64,000 nt of DNA from Carallia brachiata (Eukaryota; Streptophyta; Magnoliopsida; Malpighiales; Rhizophoraceae), in the NCBI GenBank assembly GCA_021464245.1, contig JADCRB010000016.1:6379250-6443249 (forward strand), given 5' to 3'. Positions 25,877 through 37,267 of this stretch are shown here, piece after piece. The position numbers and the translations under genes were made by a program. Position 1 is the stretch's first letter; every line of letters starts with the position of its first letter. The notes beneath the pieces are model-generated. The model saw only the letters and a list, made by a program, of their open reading frames with translations, searched no databases and was not told where the DNA came from.

Positions 25877-25886
25877 ATCTCCCGCT
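25877..25886 (-). other. Polypurine tract of the LTR element
   Basis: On - the sequence reads AGCGGGAGAT immediately before the TGTTGTAAAT start of the LTR. This is the normal place for the plus-strand primer of reverse transcription and it fixes the element's orientation as -. Confidence 0.75.
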
Positions 25887-26359
25887 ATTTTAAAAGGTTA
25901 ATACTGCTGGATTAATCAACGAGAACATAACAAATATGACTTGGTGCCTTTTAGGTTATGAACCAAAAATTAGGAGAACAAGTTTTAATATTCAGAAGTA
26001 TGGTGAAATAAAAATTTCTATGAACCATAACTTCTTTATGAATAATAGTGAACTTGTCACCGTATCATATTCTCTAAGACTATATTGTTTAACGCGATTG
26101 GGCGCTGTTAGGCCTTGTGCACGCCTGGTTTATTTTCGTGAGAGTTCTAGAGATCTTACCTAAGATCTCATAGGAGCGGCCTCACTCCACTCTCATATAG
26201 TTGATTCTATCAAATGTGCATTCTGGTAACACACCACCCATAAGGGATATAGAATTTATTAAGAGTATATTACTCAACCTCAAACATCAGAATTTTCGCA
26301 CTATCTACACTATAGGAAGAGACTTTATAATTTGATAATGCTCACAAGGTCAATCAGTG

Positions 26360-26800
26360 ATTTGTTATTACCCATATGAACCTACTTCAAGGGATCTCCT
26401 ATCACATACGTTGGGTTTCAATCACTCTTGATCATTCATCTATAGGCATATGTCTCATTTCCCTCGATGTATTTTCACTAGCTTACAGCTTAGTGACAGT
26501 CAGAGGATCAATCTAATTCATCTCTGACAAAAATAAGAGATCTCAATATATTTTCCTGCATAAGCTTCACTAAAGTTAAATAAATATGTTTATTTCTTCC
26601 ATTACACAAGTTATTCTTGGTAGGAACAACATAAACTTGGCAAACACAGATCATCGACACTCATACTGTTGGTTTCGCATAGAATGAAATATTTATCCTC
26701 AGCCAATTCGCCTCCATAACAGCCATCTCTAAAGCTATATACTCGAAATTCATGGTGGATCATGCCACCACTTTACCTTTAAAGGTGAACTCAAATCCAT
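26360..26800 (-). pseudogene. Degenerate copia RNase H and 3' end
   Basis: On the - strand near 26790-26700 a conceptual reading gives STMNFEYIALEMAVMEANWL with a stop just before it, matching the copia RNase H block that usually reads like ST-EAEYIA...EA-WLR. Further on (~26620-26500) NGRNKHIYLTLVKLMQE and FVRDELD match the copia NGK-RHI-LR...I---FV segment. A following phrase (ACCCAACGTATG...GGAGATCCC...TAGGTTC) resembles the conserved copia 3' non-coding tail. Several stops and shifts make it non-functional. Confidence 0.75.
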
Positions 26801-27495
26801 TTAATAGATTTTGTCTCATCTGAATAAAAATTCAGTTAATATCGTTATACTCTTTTAGTACGAGTATTCATTACAAAATATATCATAATTCATGATATCT
26901 CTCAAATGATTCAGAGTGAATAATTTTATAAAATGGCAGTAAAACACTATTACCATCAAATTTTCTAAACAGAGCCCCCGCATGGAAATAAAATTTTTCC
27001 TATCCATAAATCACTGGTGCATCAATAAAAATAGTAATACTTCTTAACATTACCTTTTCACATGATCTAGGAGCAATTGGAATCTCGTATGCTTGTGCTC
27101 CTTCAAATATATCAATTTTTTTTTTCTCCGTAAGATACAATTGCAAGAATTTCTCAAAAGCCAATCCATAGTGGCAGTGAGCTATTCCAACCTTGTCAGC
27201 TTGTATGGACAAACCCAACAATTCAACAAGTTCAATAAACCAATCAAAATTATTAGTCAATAATCCCAGCAAATCATGTACTTAGAAAACCACTCAACTA
27301 TATAATTAGTCTCCTATTTAACAGGTTCCCCTAGCTTGTTCGTTGCAAATTACTGGATCAGTTTACTCAATTCCAAGCCTCCATTAGCAATATAAATGCT
27401 ATCTTTATTTTATCTTTACCCTTTGGGTTGCAAGAACTTACAATAAAGTTAGCATAACATGGCAGAGAATATTTGCAAGGCTCAAATATGTTAAA

Positions 27496-27580
27496 CCTCA
27501 GCTTTAGATCACTTCGAATTGCTCCAATATGTTAAACCTCAGATTCAGATCACTTCGAACTGCTTTTCAAGTAAGCATTA
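27496..27580. repeat. Short tandem duplication, ~41-bp unit
   Basis: AATATGTTAAACCTCAG occurs twice, followed each time by a TTAGATCACTTCGAA or TTCAGATCACTTCGAA stretch. It lies inside the interior of the LTR element. Confidence 0.85.
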
Positions 27581-29642
27581 CTCTCTACACAATATTGAAA
27601 CTGCAAGTAATTATAGAGTATGTCTTCAAAAATAAAATGTGTTGGATTTTACCCTTCCTTTAAGAGTCAAGTAAGCGGTAATTCAAATGACTAAATACCT
27701 TCACCAAAACTAATTCTCATTCTCTCATAAGAAATTAATTTGAGATGTTACCATAGTCTTCTCAATTCACGTACCTGATTGCAGTTAAATGATTGCATCT
27801 AACCTTGAATGCTACTTTCTCTTTTTCCTTGATCATTTTATAGTCTGACTTTTGCTTTCGACTATTGGACTGGACTTGACAAGGTCACACACGAGCTCTA
27901 GCATTGATAGAGTGCCATTGCAGCAAGCATTGGTGTTGTAGTCCCTTTTAGTCGAGCTTTTTTGATGACTGGCAATATAGGCCTCCAAATAACCATTGTA
28001 TTTATATTTATCGCCTGTATCTAGTTCAATAGCTTCAAAACATCCACATACAACCAATATTAGTATCCTTTTTTTTTTTTTTGCCAACTACAAAAGTCAC
28101 AAAGAATTAAGAATATCAACAAAAATATTACCTTTACTCTTCTGAATTATACATGAAACTCGTATTGTCTTGTCTAGACAAAATCAATTAGTTTTCTCAT
28201 TATCATATACCTTGTTTCTTACAGAAAACCAATCAACCAAGGAAAAACTAGATATAAATTATACAAATAAAATTCTCTTTTCCACTTTAATGGATATAGC
28301 CCGTGTGAGCATAATAGACCCAAACAAATTTTTTTTTTAAACAATAAAGATAGCCCAATATTCGTGCTATCAATCAAGAAATCACATGCACATGTGATTG
28401 TGTCAAACAACAAATGGATAAAAGCCCAATTTTCCCAATGTGCCAACAATCTTATTGTTATCGTGCAGTATAATTTTTAGGCATTCTTTGATATACGACA
28501 GAGACATTCTTCACATGTTTCAAATTTTAAAGTCAGGAGATATGCCCCAAATTCAAGCAAAGCAAGTCATGATGGTTATGTTCTGTTTGAAAAATTTAGA
28601 ATCTTACCTGGTCCCTCGATTCAAAAGACCACACTTTGATAAATGAAGATACTCAACGAAATAAGCCAATTTCATGTCCTTGCGTTAGCATCAATTTCAC
28701 TATGAAATTAAGACCAACTATTGGCCTTCTATGGCTTGTGATTACTCCACCAGCACCAAACTCTTAAGCATGGAATATCACTAGGCAAGCAACAACCTAA
28801 CAATGGTTTCAATGCTAACAAAATAATTTTGTCAACGGACATTAAATCTCCATCCTAACAAAGCTATCATAACTAATGCTTAACACAAATGCTCACAAAG
28901 TAACATATAAGCAGAGACATGCCATGCAAAAATCTATTTATAGATATTAAAAGCAATGACTCAGATTTAAGAGCAAAAAAAACTCCTTTTAGATTTCTTC
29001 CAAGTACTGGCCTTTATATAGGATAATGTATCACCATTCATCAGTTAAAATGAAGCCTAAACCTTAATAACCAATTTGGAAAGCAAGAAAAGTTCTACTG
29101 CATATTTCAATTCTCAAGCTAGCACAAAGATTTTCTAGTTTAACAAAAATCATCTTGATCATCCAAATAAACAATATAGCGTTGAATTGATGTTACATTC
29201 CAGTTATCCATCTTGTCCTTAAATAATAAATATGATTGTCTAAAACCAACATCAATAACTAGACAACATAAGAGAGAACCTATAATACAAAAATAGAAAG
29301 TAAGAAATTATAGATGCCAACAAGGATTGATGATGTGGATAATATGAAATTTTAGAAGCTGCACAAGAGACACAACAATGCTTGGCCATGCAATAGAATG
29401 AACAAAAATTAAAAACAAATTGAGATGAGCCTTCTCATATAAGGACAAGGCACACGAGAAAAAAAAAGTGCATTGTCTAATTCAAAATATTATTCTCACA
29501 GACTATCGATTCCATCTATACACACATAATAGTGTAAACACCAAAAGAATTACAAAAAAAAAGAAATTTCAATGCATGCCCTACATGAAAGCAACAAGTG
29601 CATGCATATGAAAATGATGATTTCCATTTGGTTGATGACCAT

Positions 29643-29880
29643 GCAAAATGTCAAAATTTAACCACCAAAGAGAGCCCTTATCATGTAGGATCCTACCCAT
29701 GATGAATCATATGGAAATTTTAATTTTCATTTGATTGCAAAATGTCAAAATTCAACCACCAAAGAGGACCCTTATCATGTAGGATCCTACTCATGGTGAA
29801 TCATATGAAAATTTTAATTTCCATTTGATTGCAAAATGTCAAAATTCAACCACCAAAGAGGGCCCTTGCCATGTATGATC
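29643..29880. repeat. 94-bp tandem repeat, ~2.5 copies
   Basis: GCAAAATGTCAAAAT starts at 29643, 29737 and 29831, an exact 94-bp spacing. Each unit carries ACCACCAAAGAG and CCTTATCATGTAGGATCC (the last copy is diverged and partial). The array sits immediately upstream of a TATA box, so it may be an enhancer-type U3 repeat. Confidence 0.93.
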
Positions 29881-29920
29881 CAAGTTATACAATTTTGGCA
29901 TCCATCCTCCCCCAAAACCC

Positions 29921-29929
29921 TATAAATAG
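29921..29929 (+). promoter_or_regulatory. TATA box of a nested promoter or LTR
   Basis: CCCTATAAATAGGGATCCCC is the typical TATA context of plant LTR retrotransposon or pararetrovirus promoters. It lies between the 94-bp array and the 47-bp array, on the strand opposite to the host element. A CT-rich leader (CTTTCTCTCTCTAAAT) follows about 80 bp downstream. Confidence 0.6.
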
Positions 29930-30091
29930 GGATCCCCTCAAAGCCTTTCAATCCATCCCATGCAAAGCAAAAATCTCATCTTCTAAAGCTTTGCATCTCT
30001 TCCTTTCTCTCTCTAAATATTTTAGGTGTATGCTCTCTAACTGCCACTAAGTTGGATCCGCTAGATCAAAAACCCAAGATATTAAATATTC

Positions 30092-30362
30092 GAGTGGGAT
30101 CAAGCCTTCTACGGCCCTCACCGGAGTCCAATCAATTAGAGTGAGATCAAGTCTCTTACGGCCCTCACCGAAGTCCAACTAGTCCGAATGAGATCAAACC
30201 TCCTACGGCCCTCACCGGAGTCCATCCAGTTCGAGTGGGATCAAGCCTCCTACGGCCCTCACCGAAGTCCATCCAGTCCGAGTGGGATCAAGCCTCCTAC
30301 GGCCCTCACCGGAGTTCAACTAATCCACTTGAGATCAAGCATCGGCCCTCAGTGGGATTCAT
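30092..30362 (+). repeat. 47-bp tandem repeat, about six copies
   Basis: Units start at 30092, 30139, 30186, 30233, 30280 and 30327 with exact 47-bp spacing. The core is GATCAAGCCTCCTACGGCCC followed by TCACCGGAGTCCA; the last unit is shortened. It is GC-richer than its surroundings. It would be transcribed if the TATA at 29921 is used. 47 is not a multiple of 3, so this is not a protein repeat. Confidence 0.96.
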
Positions 30363-30753
30363 TTCCTACATTTCAAGTTCACGCTGTGGAAATTCAACAT
30401 CTCTCGGTCAAGATTAAGCCTTCACAGCCCTTGACTAAATTACACTGGAGCATTAATCGGAGGATCTACTCAGAGATCGACCCCACATAAATTTCTTTTT
30501 ATTTTACAATTTTTTATTGTAATTTATTTCTATATTTTCGAGTCTAACTGTTACAGGCTCGAAATTTAACCTTTACAAATAGCATGCTCAAGATTGAAAA
30601 GTTTTTAAGGCATGCATTGTCATATCTAACCCAAAGTTCATATACATCAATTAACAAAAGACACTGAGATAGAAAATTTAAGAAATCAGGATTTACTCCA
30701 CCAACAATGAGCTTATTTAATAATAGACATCACAAGCAAATGATTCTAACATC

Positions 30754-30768
30754 GAAACTATCCTTAAG
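30754..30768 (-). other. Candidate self-priming primer-binding site of the LTR element
   Basis: In element orientation the 5' LTR is followed by TT and then CTTAAGGATAGTTTC. This does not resemble the usual TGG-starting tRNA site. It is identical to the + strand of the LTR at 25418-25432 (14 of 15 in the other LTR, 30940-30953), so the element RNA could pair with itself here. Confidence 0.5.
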
Positions 30769-30770
30769 AA

Positions 30771-31398
30771 TGTTGGAAAATTATCAATAAAAATAGATAC
30801 AAAATTTAGATAAATAAATTAAGAACAAAGTTTACGATGTTGAACAATCAATGAAATATATAAATACATATTACTAAATAAATAAATAAAATTAAAGAAG
30901 AAAAGGATATCATGTCTGAAGCGTGCATATGCACTGCCTTTAAGGATAGTTTCCACCCCCGTAAACAAGTAGTCCCAGTGCAGTAGGTTGCAGCGACTAT
31001 CCTCCCAAGATACGACAGACCTTCACACTAATGTGCACTTCAAATAGTGAGGTGACAAAAACAGTTTCATCTCTAAACTAAACCAGCAGCATAAGCCTCT
31101 TATGTATAGATAAAGGAGAAATATTCTCACACTTTCTCATTGTCACTTGAAAGATGAGGAATGATCTTTTTATAATAGGTATAATTTTATGTCTCATAAG
31201 TAAGAATAAAGTTTTCAATAAATTATAACGGCTTGTAACAGTTAAATATATAATGAAAAAATAACGGCTAAATAACGGTCAAATAACGGCTAGTTCAACG
31301 GTCATAAAACGGTTAGTCCAACGGTCATATAACGACTAGTTTGACCAAGTTATATACGTGATAATTAACCTTTTAAAATATAATAATAATTTACAACA
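30771..31398 (-). repeat. LTR (5' LTR in element orientation)
   Basis: 628 bp, partner of 25250-25876, with the same termini and followed by the TAAAC target copy. Differences from its partner are scattered substitutions plus an A-run length change near 31258. Confidence 0.95.
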
Positions 31399-31403
31399 TA
31401 AAC

Positions 31404-33922
31404 TACTAAAAAGCGATTACTCAATTAGTGTTAAAATTGTTTTTGTTTTTTAGGATAAAAGTTTCGAATTGAGCCTTGGGGTGATTGGAGAATGCTTGCT
31501 TCAATTGGTTGGATGGAAGTTTGAACTTTTATCTGACAGTTTACCTTCTCTTAATTTTTAATGAAATACCTTTAACCATTAGGCTATCTATCTGAGAAAA
31601 AAAAAAAAGTAAATAAATAAAAGTTTCCAATTTAACTTTTAGATGAAGCCAATTAACGAACAGAAAGAAAAGTCTGACATTGGACCAATGAATTGAGTAT
31701 TGAAGTTGTCTTTATAATTACAAGTGTTCAATTAGAATGGACTGAAGCCCAAAAAATTGATTTGCAATTAAATTTTTAATTTTTAATTAATGCCACATGG
31801 GGATTTACAAGTGGTTAAGTTTTTACACGCGGACGTTCGATGTATACAAATTAATGGATTTGTTGACAATAAGCTATATTTAATATAATAACTCCAAATC
31901 ATTGTGGCATTAGAATATTTTATTTTTAATGAAAAAAACTAAGTCCTTGTGACATTAAAATTTATTCTCTCTAATTTAAAACTCTTAATTCTTATGACAA
32001 TAGGGTTTGACATCTTTAATATAAAAATTCTTAATTCTTATAGTATTGTATTATGATATTTGTAGACTTTGATATAAAAAACTTCAATCCTTTTAGCATT
32101 AGGTTTTGCTACTTTCTATATAAAAACTCCATCTTATCAAAAAAAAGATGTTTAGAAAAGAATCTTAGTATATATCCTAATTCTTGTGATATTAAAATTT
32201 AATATTTTTAATATAAAAACTCAATTTTTATAATAATAAGATTTGATATTTTTAATATAAAAACTTATAATTCTTGCGATAATAAAATTTAATATCTTTG
32301 ATACAAAAACCCTTAATTTTTATGGAATTGAGATTTGATATCTTTAATATAAAAATTTTTAATCCTCGTGTGGTATTAAAATTTAACATCTTCAAGATAA
32401 AAACTCCATCAAAAAGAAAGTTTGAAGAAGAATCCTAGTAACATTAAAGTTTGATATCTTTAACGTAAAAACTTCATTACAATATTCCTCACTAGCATAA
32501 AACTTCCGTTTTGTGTGAGTTGTAGACATATGTGAATAATATTTAACATAAATTGAGTAAAGCGTAATATATATTAAATCCTAATTAAGTAAATTTAGTA
32601 AATCAGATACATGTAAAAATGCTAATTATATTAAAATAATAAGAAAGATTACAAACCAACTACTAAGTAATGTCAAATACTACAAACCATTAATTAAGAA
32701 AATAGATGATTTAATCACTAAAATTGAGTAGACATTGTCACATATGCAAATTTTTTTTTTTTAACATTAAAATGTCTATTAGACTATAAACTGTATAACA
32801 AATTTTTTTTTCTATCACATAAATCTTACGACCTTTTTATTAAGACCCTCTCTCTGTAGATTAAAAATCTAAAATAACAGCCTACATTTTAACTATTGGA
32901 GTCTCTTTAAAATATATTTTCTCGTAATTTTCGTAATTATAATATATACACTATATTAGAGCTGTCTATAATGCATGAATTTATCATATTATTAAAAGTG
33001 CATTTTTTTTTACATTTTCTTAAAAAAAAAAAACTTTAAAAGTTTTGAACATCATTTTCATTTTTTTTAAAAGTAATTTTGAAAAAAAATATAAGGCTTA
33101 GTTCGATTAGACAGTCAGTTTGCTTTAGATGCGAGGGATTGTTGTTGGTGCGGTCTGTTGCACTGGAGAACTGTGTGTTACAAAAATCCAACGTAAGATT
33201 AGATGACATCAGAGAAAGCGGGGCCATTCAGGAATGATTGGGCCAAAAGCATGCGAGTGCATGAGACCACAATGTAGCATCACCTTATCATAACAAAACG
33301 GTACGGAGGTGGGGAAAGTCCGAAGTCCGAAGTCCGAAGTCGGAAGGCCTTTTCTTTTCTTTTCTCGGCCACTCTCAACTGCTACACGGCGATGCCGTAA
33401 GCATAAACTAAACATAATAGCCAATGTATACATAAACCTAACAATAATAATAATAATAACGGAAAAATTACGTCAATACATAAAAAAAAATTGTGTGAGT
33501 AAACGTATTACAATCAAACATTATATTTATGTAATAAGATATTTAATTATTATAATAAATTTTAAATGTACTTTTTAATTATTTTTTTATTATAAAAATT
33601 AAAGAATTTATCGTTCACATATAGAATTATACGGCAATAATTTATACGCCTATTTTTTACGCGTTTACTTAATGTAATCTTAATAATAATAATAATAATA
33701 ATAATATAAAAAAAAGCGGAAGCAGAGGCGACACGCAATCCAACACCTAAAACGACACCGTTTCTCGCTATCTCTGTCTACCTCGGCGTTCCTTTCTATT
33801 TCTCAGCGCGACATATATATCCTTTTCATAGAGCTCCAAGAAATATTAAAATAATTTTATATTTATTAAAAGATATTCAGTAATTTATATAATTTAATAA
33901 TAAATATTATTTTTATCTTAAA

Positions 33923-33950
<28 letters not shown>
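31404..33950. other. Intergenic region between LTR element and VPS28
   Basis: No gene is supported. The middle is occupied by an old minisatellite (listed separately). A short run of four GTCCGAA units lies at 33318-33343. A (TAA)n run near 33680-33705 and an (AT)n run near 33925-33945 precede the VPS28 leader. Confidence 0.5.
31880..32480. repeat. Diverged AT-rich minisatellite
   Basis: A phrase of the form TTAATATAAAAACT...AATTCTTATGACATTAAAATTTGATATCTT recurs about ten times at roughly 55-60-bp intervals with heavy divergence. It is visible through the repeated TTTAATATAAAAA and (A/T)TT(A/G)A(T/C)ATCTTTAA motifs. Copy borders are uncertain. Confidence 0.7.
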
Positions 33951-33955
<5 letters not shown>

Positions 33956-34068
33956 AAATTATTGGGAATCGGTAGGGGGAAAAGAAACGAAAAAGCGTTG
34001 CTTTTGTTTGAAGAAAACGGAGTCAGTCTTCACGCTTTTCAAGGCCGCGTTTCACTTGCCTGTAATTT

Positions 34069-34088
34069 CTCTCTCTCTCTCTCTCTCT
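34069..34088 (+). repeat. (CT)n microsatellite in the VPS28 leader region
   Basis: A CT-dinucleotide run lies ~1.1 kb upstream of the VPS28 ATG, near the presumed first non-coding exon or the start of its intron. Confidence 0.9.
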
Positions 34089-35208
34089 TCCTCTTTGTCT
34101 TCTGTGTGGTTTTGTGTGAAGTTGTATGGTGAGGTATGGGGTGTGGAAATATATGCTGAGAGAGATCGGGTGTGATTTGGGGATGCAATAAAAGACATGC
34201 TTTGATTACCAAAAAAAAAAAAAAAAGAAAAAACAACATGCTTTATTAATTTATGTTAGAAATTCATCTGTTTTTGGGATGGTTTGAGGTAAAGCTTAAG
34301 TCTTTTTGATTTGTGTTCATCTGTTTTTGTTTGTGTGTTCCAAATTGTCGGACTCCCTGTTTTGTTTTTGAAAATCCGAATCAATCCAGGAACTGGGGGT
34401 TGGTTTGTTTTTTTTTGGGGTTTTGTTTGTTTTCTTTTAAAAGCTTAATCTTTTTTTTTTATTTTATTTTATTTTATGGTTGTTTGGAACAAGAAAAGGC
34501 GTAGACTTTGCACAATTTTGACTGAATCAATGGTCGGTTTTTTTTTATTTTATCTGTTGCTATGTTCCCTGATTTGTTATAATCCTTTGATTGGATTCTG
34601 TTTCATTCTGTTAAGGAATTTAGCTTATTTCTAAGCAATGCCATGGAAGAACCAATGTGTGTGTTAGAAATCTTGGATTTGCCCCTTTTTTTTCCAGTTA
34701 TTTTTGTTTCTTTTCTGGTTCTTGGGGGCCTTGTACTCCTTTGTTTTTGACAATTATAATGGGTTTCTGTTGAGCACATGGACATGTTGTGTTCCTTTCT
34801 TTTCCTTTGTAACTTTGTATTGAAATTCCTGGTTTCCTTCTTGCTTACTAGAAAATTTACAAGTGTTTTAGTTAGTAGTCTATTTGATTGCTTGGTATTT
34901 CTTTCCCCATGTCACCTTGTTGGCGTGGTTTGCAAGGTTTAGATTTTAATTCTGTGCCACATGGATGCTTGGATGTGTTGTTACTTTTATCAAATGAGCT
35001 TTACACTATTGAGACAAATCGGTTATGTCAATTATGTTTCTAACTATATTTCCTCTTTCTTGTATATGGGTGTTTCTCAGTGAAGAAAGTGCTCTTTGCG
35101 CGTGTCCCGTCCTCTTCTCCAGTTCTCCAGCACACCTAGACATATAGCCCCTGTTGTAAATACTAGTGGTTTTCTTTTTTTGCATTTACTTGTAAGCATT
35201 ATACCCAA

Positions 35209-35838
35209 ATGGAGGTCAAGCTGTGGGGCGACAAGCGCGAGAGAGAAATGTACGATAACTTTGCCGAGCTATATGCCATAATTAAAGCCACAGAGAAGCT
35301 GGAAAAGGCCTATGTTCGAGACATTATCTCCTCCTCCGAATACGAGACGGAATGCCAAAAACTCATTGCTCATTTCAAAACTTTGTCTTCGACACTGAAA
35401 GACATAATTCCTAGCATTGAGCGCTTTGCAGACACCTACAAGATGGATTGTCCAGCTGCCATAAACCGCCTTGTGAAATCTGGAGTGCCGGCCACTGTGG
35501 AGCACAGGGCTGCTGCAGCTGCCTCAGCTACTACCTCAGCTGCCATTGTGGCAGAGTGTGTGCAGAACTTCATTACAGCAATGGATTCCTTGAAATTGAA
35601 TATGGTGGCAGTGGATCAGGTGCACCCTTTGCTGTCAGACCTTTTGGCTTCACTCAATAAGCTAAGCATTCTACCACCCGACTTTGAGGGGAAGACAAAG
35701 ATGAAAGACTGGATTTCGAAACTGTCTAAGATGGGGGCGGCTGATGAGTTGACAGAGCAGCAGGGTCGGCAACTTCACTTTGATCTCGAGTCCTCGTACA
35801 ATTCTTTTATGGCAGCTCTGCCCAGTGCTGGTACTTGA
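35209..35838 (+). CDS. VPS28: VPS28, ESCRT-I subunit
   Basis: A 209-residue protein in one uninterrupted exon. VPS28 joins VPS23 and VPS37 in ESCRT-I and links it to ESCRT-II during sorting of ubiquitinated membrane proteins into multivesicular endosomes. The opening MEVKLWGDKREREMYDNFAE is characteristic; the N-terminal core (about 10-100) includes YVRDIISSSEYETEC and the C-terminal four-helix domain (about 112-209) includes HPLLSDLLASLNKLSILPP. An Ala-rich linker lies near residues 100-115. The length matches the family. A probable 5' UTR intron runs from about 34062 to an acceptor at 35080 (TTTCTCAG), as plant housekeeping genes often have. No lesion is seen. Confidence 0.97.
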   Translation: MEVKLWGDKREREMYDNFAELYAIIKATEKLEKAYVRDIISSSEYETECQKLIAHFKTLSSTLKDIIPSIERFADTYKMDCPAAINRLVKSGVPATVEHRAAAAASATTSAAIVAECVQNFITAMDSLKLNMVAVDQVHPLLSDLLASLNKLSILPPDFEGKTKMKDWISKLSKMGAADELTEQQGRQLHFDLESSYNSFMAALPSAGT

Positions 35839-36833
35839 TTTTTCTGCATAAAGAATGGACAAGGCATTTTGGTTTGGGTTTTATGGTCTCTTATTTTGTT
35901 GTTCAAACATGCTATAACTTGTTTATGGACAATTCCGCTGGGACTTCTTAGTGTGGTGAATTGCAAAGAATATGAATTTTGTTGCAGCAAACATCTTGTG
36001 AATATTTGGATGCTGGAAACTGATATTTGTGTTGATCATTAAAGAAAACTTCCTTTGTTACATTGTGAGAATGGGATTGCACTTCAAGTTGGTGTCTTGC
36101 GTAAATAACGTTCATCGATATTGTTTTTAACTTATGAAATGTTCTTTCTATCTTCTGAAACACTAGTTATAGGGTGTTTATATTTTCCGAATCCTTAGTT
36201 TCTTTTGGTTGCATTTACTCCTTTTTATAGTGCAGCAGTCAGTTAATAGATGGAATTGAACTCTTCGAAACAGCCTGCAACATCTGACTGCAGGATTGTG
36301 AACTTTATAGTGATATCACAGTTGTTGCCAATCCTGTTTTGTATTGCCTCTATGGCTGATAAAAATACCCAATAGGTCTGATTTGCAGTTATAACATTGT
36401 TGGTGTATTTTAGTTCTTTTTGATCCCCTATATTGCACCTTGTAGTTATCCAGCTCAGTAAGCATTCTTTCACTCTGTTGATTTACTGAATGGAAGTTTT
36501 AGCTGAATGCTAGGTACACTATGCTCGTTTGCTATTGCGCTTGCCGCTCAAGAAATTGTTGTAAGGTGCTTAGAAGAAGAATATAATTCTATTGATATTT
36601 GTTTTTTTTCTTTTTTGGGTTAAGTTTTTTTTTAAACTTTCCACAGAGCTCCAGAACAATTCATTCCTCTTGGAAGATTTCCTGAGTTTCTTTGTTTTCC
36701 AAGTGCGTTCGCCTTGTACGGAACTACAATTAGTCAAACATCCTGATGAAGTACAACGTGAAGTGCAAGCTTTTTGTTTCGTTTTTTGAGCATGGCAAGT
36801 GTTTGCAGGAGAGTGTGCATGGTGAGAGCAAGG
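35839..36833. other. VPS28 3' UTR and downstream spacer
   Basis: The first few hundred bases are probably 3' UTR. No further coding exon is convincing: an open frame at 36592-36789 is short and has no family motif. Confidence 0.5.
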
Positions 36834-37267
36834 CTGTTATTAGAATTGAAATGGTTATCGCCTTAAAATTATTAATAGTTTAAAATTCAATCAATTAAAT
36901 TAGTATTTGAATTAATATTTAATTATATATATATATTATTAAAAAAATAATATTAATAGATAGTGATTAAATATTATTTTTTTAATTTTAAAATTAAATT
37001 AAAAATTTTGATAAAATTTAGAATTAAATTGAAATTTTTTATTATATTTAAAATTTAAATTATAATTTAAATAAATTTTAAGGTTAAATTATCATTTTTA
37101 AATATTTAGTTTGTTTTAGACAGATCCAATCGATTCGATTTTTACTGATTTATACTGATTTTAACCAGTCTAAGTTTCTATTAAAAAATAACATAAATTA
37201 AACTGAACTTTTGACCGGTCACCGGTTAATCCGACTGACCGGTCTAATTCAATTTTAACAACAATAG
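36834..37267. mobile_element. hAT-like non-autonomous element (copy A)
   Basis: The ends read CTGTTATTAGAATTGA and, inverted, CTATTGTTGTTAAAATTGA. The right part is rich in ACCGGT motifs (GACCGGTCACCGGTTAATCC). The interior shares order and wording with the copy at 42870-43277. A clean 8-bp target duplication is not seen, so the ends are tentative. Confidence 0.6.

Larger units (their letters stand above)
25245..31403 (-). mobile_element. Complete LTR retrotransposon (copia-like, degenerate interior) with 5-bp target duplication
   Basis: The two LTRs (25250-25876 and 30771-31398) begin TGTTGG and end ACAACA as read on +, and are flanked by the perfect direct repeat TAAAC (25245-25249 and 31399-31403). 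The element is read on the - strand: a polypurine tract (AGCGGGAGAT) abuts the left LTR and a degenerate copia RNase H lies close to it on -. The interior (~4.9 kb) has no intact gag or pol, so the element is non-autonomous or decayed. It also holds an oppositely oriented promoter with tandem repeats, probably a nested insertion. The LTRs differ at a limited number of scattered positions, so insertion is not recent. Confidence 0.93.

Noticed and set aside
27000..27272. 90-residue open frame on - inside the LTR element
   Set aside because: Cannot be matched to copia Gag, protease, integrase or RT motifs; flanked by stops and degenerate sequence. Probably a chance frame or unrecognisable relic.
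30188..30490. 100-residue open frame over the 47-bp array
   Set aside because: The 47-bp period is not a multiple of three, so the apparent peptide repeats arise from reading the array in rotating frames.
33318..33343. Short GTCCGAA repeat (four units)
   Set aside because: Too short to interpret; a simple microsatellite-like run.
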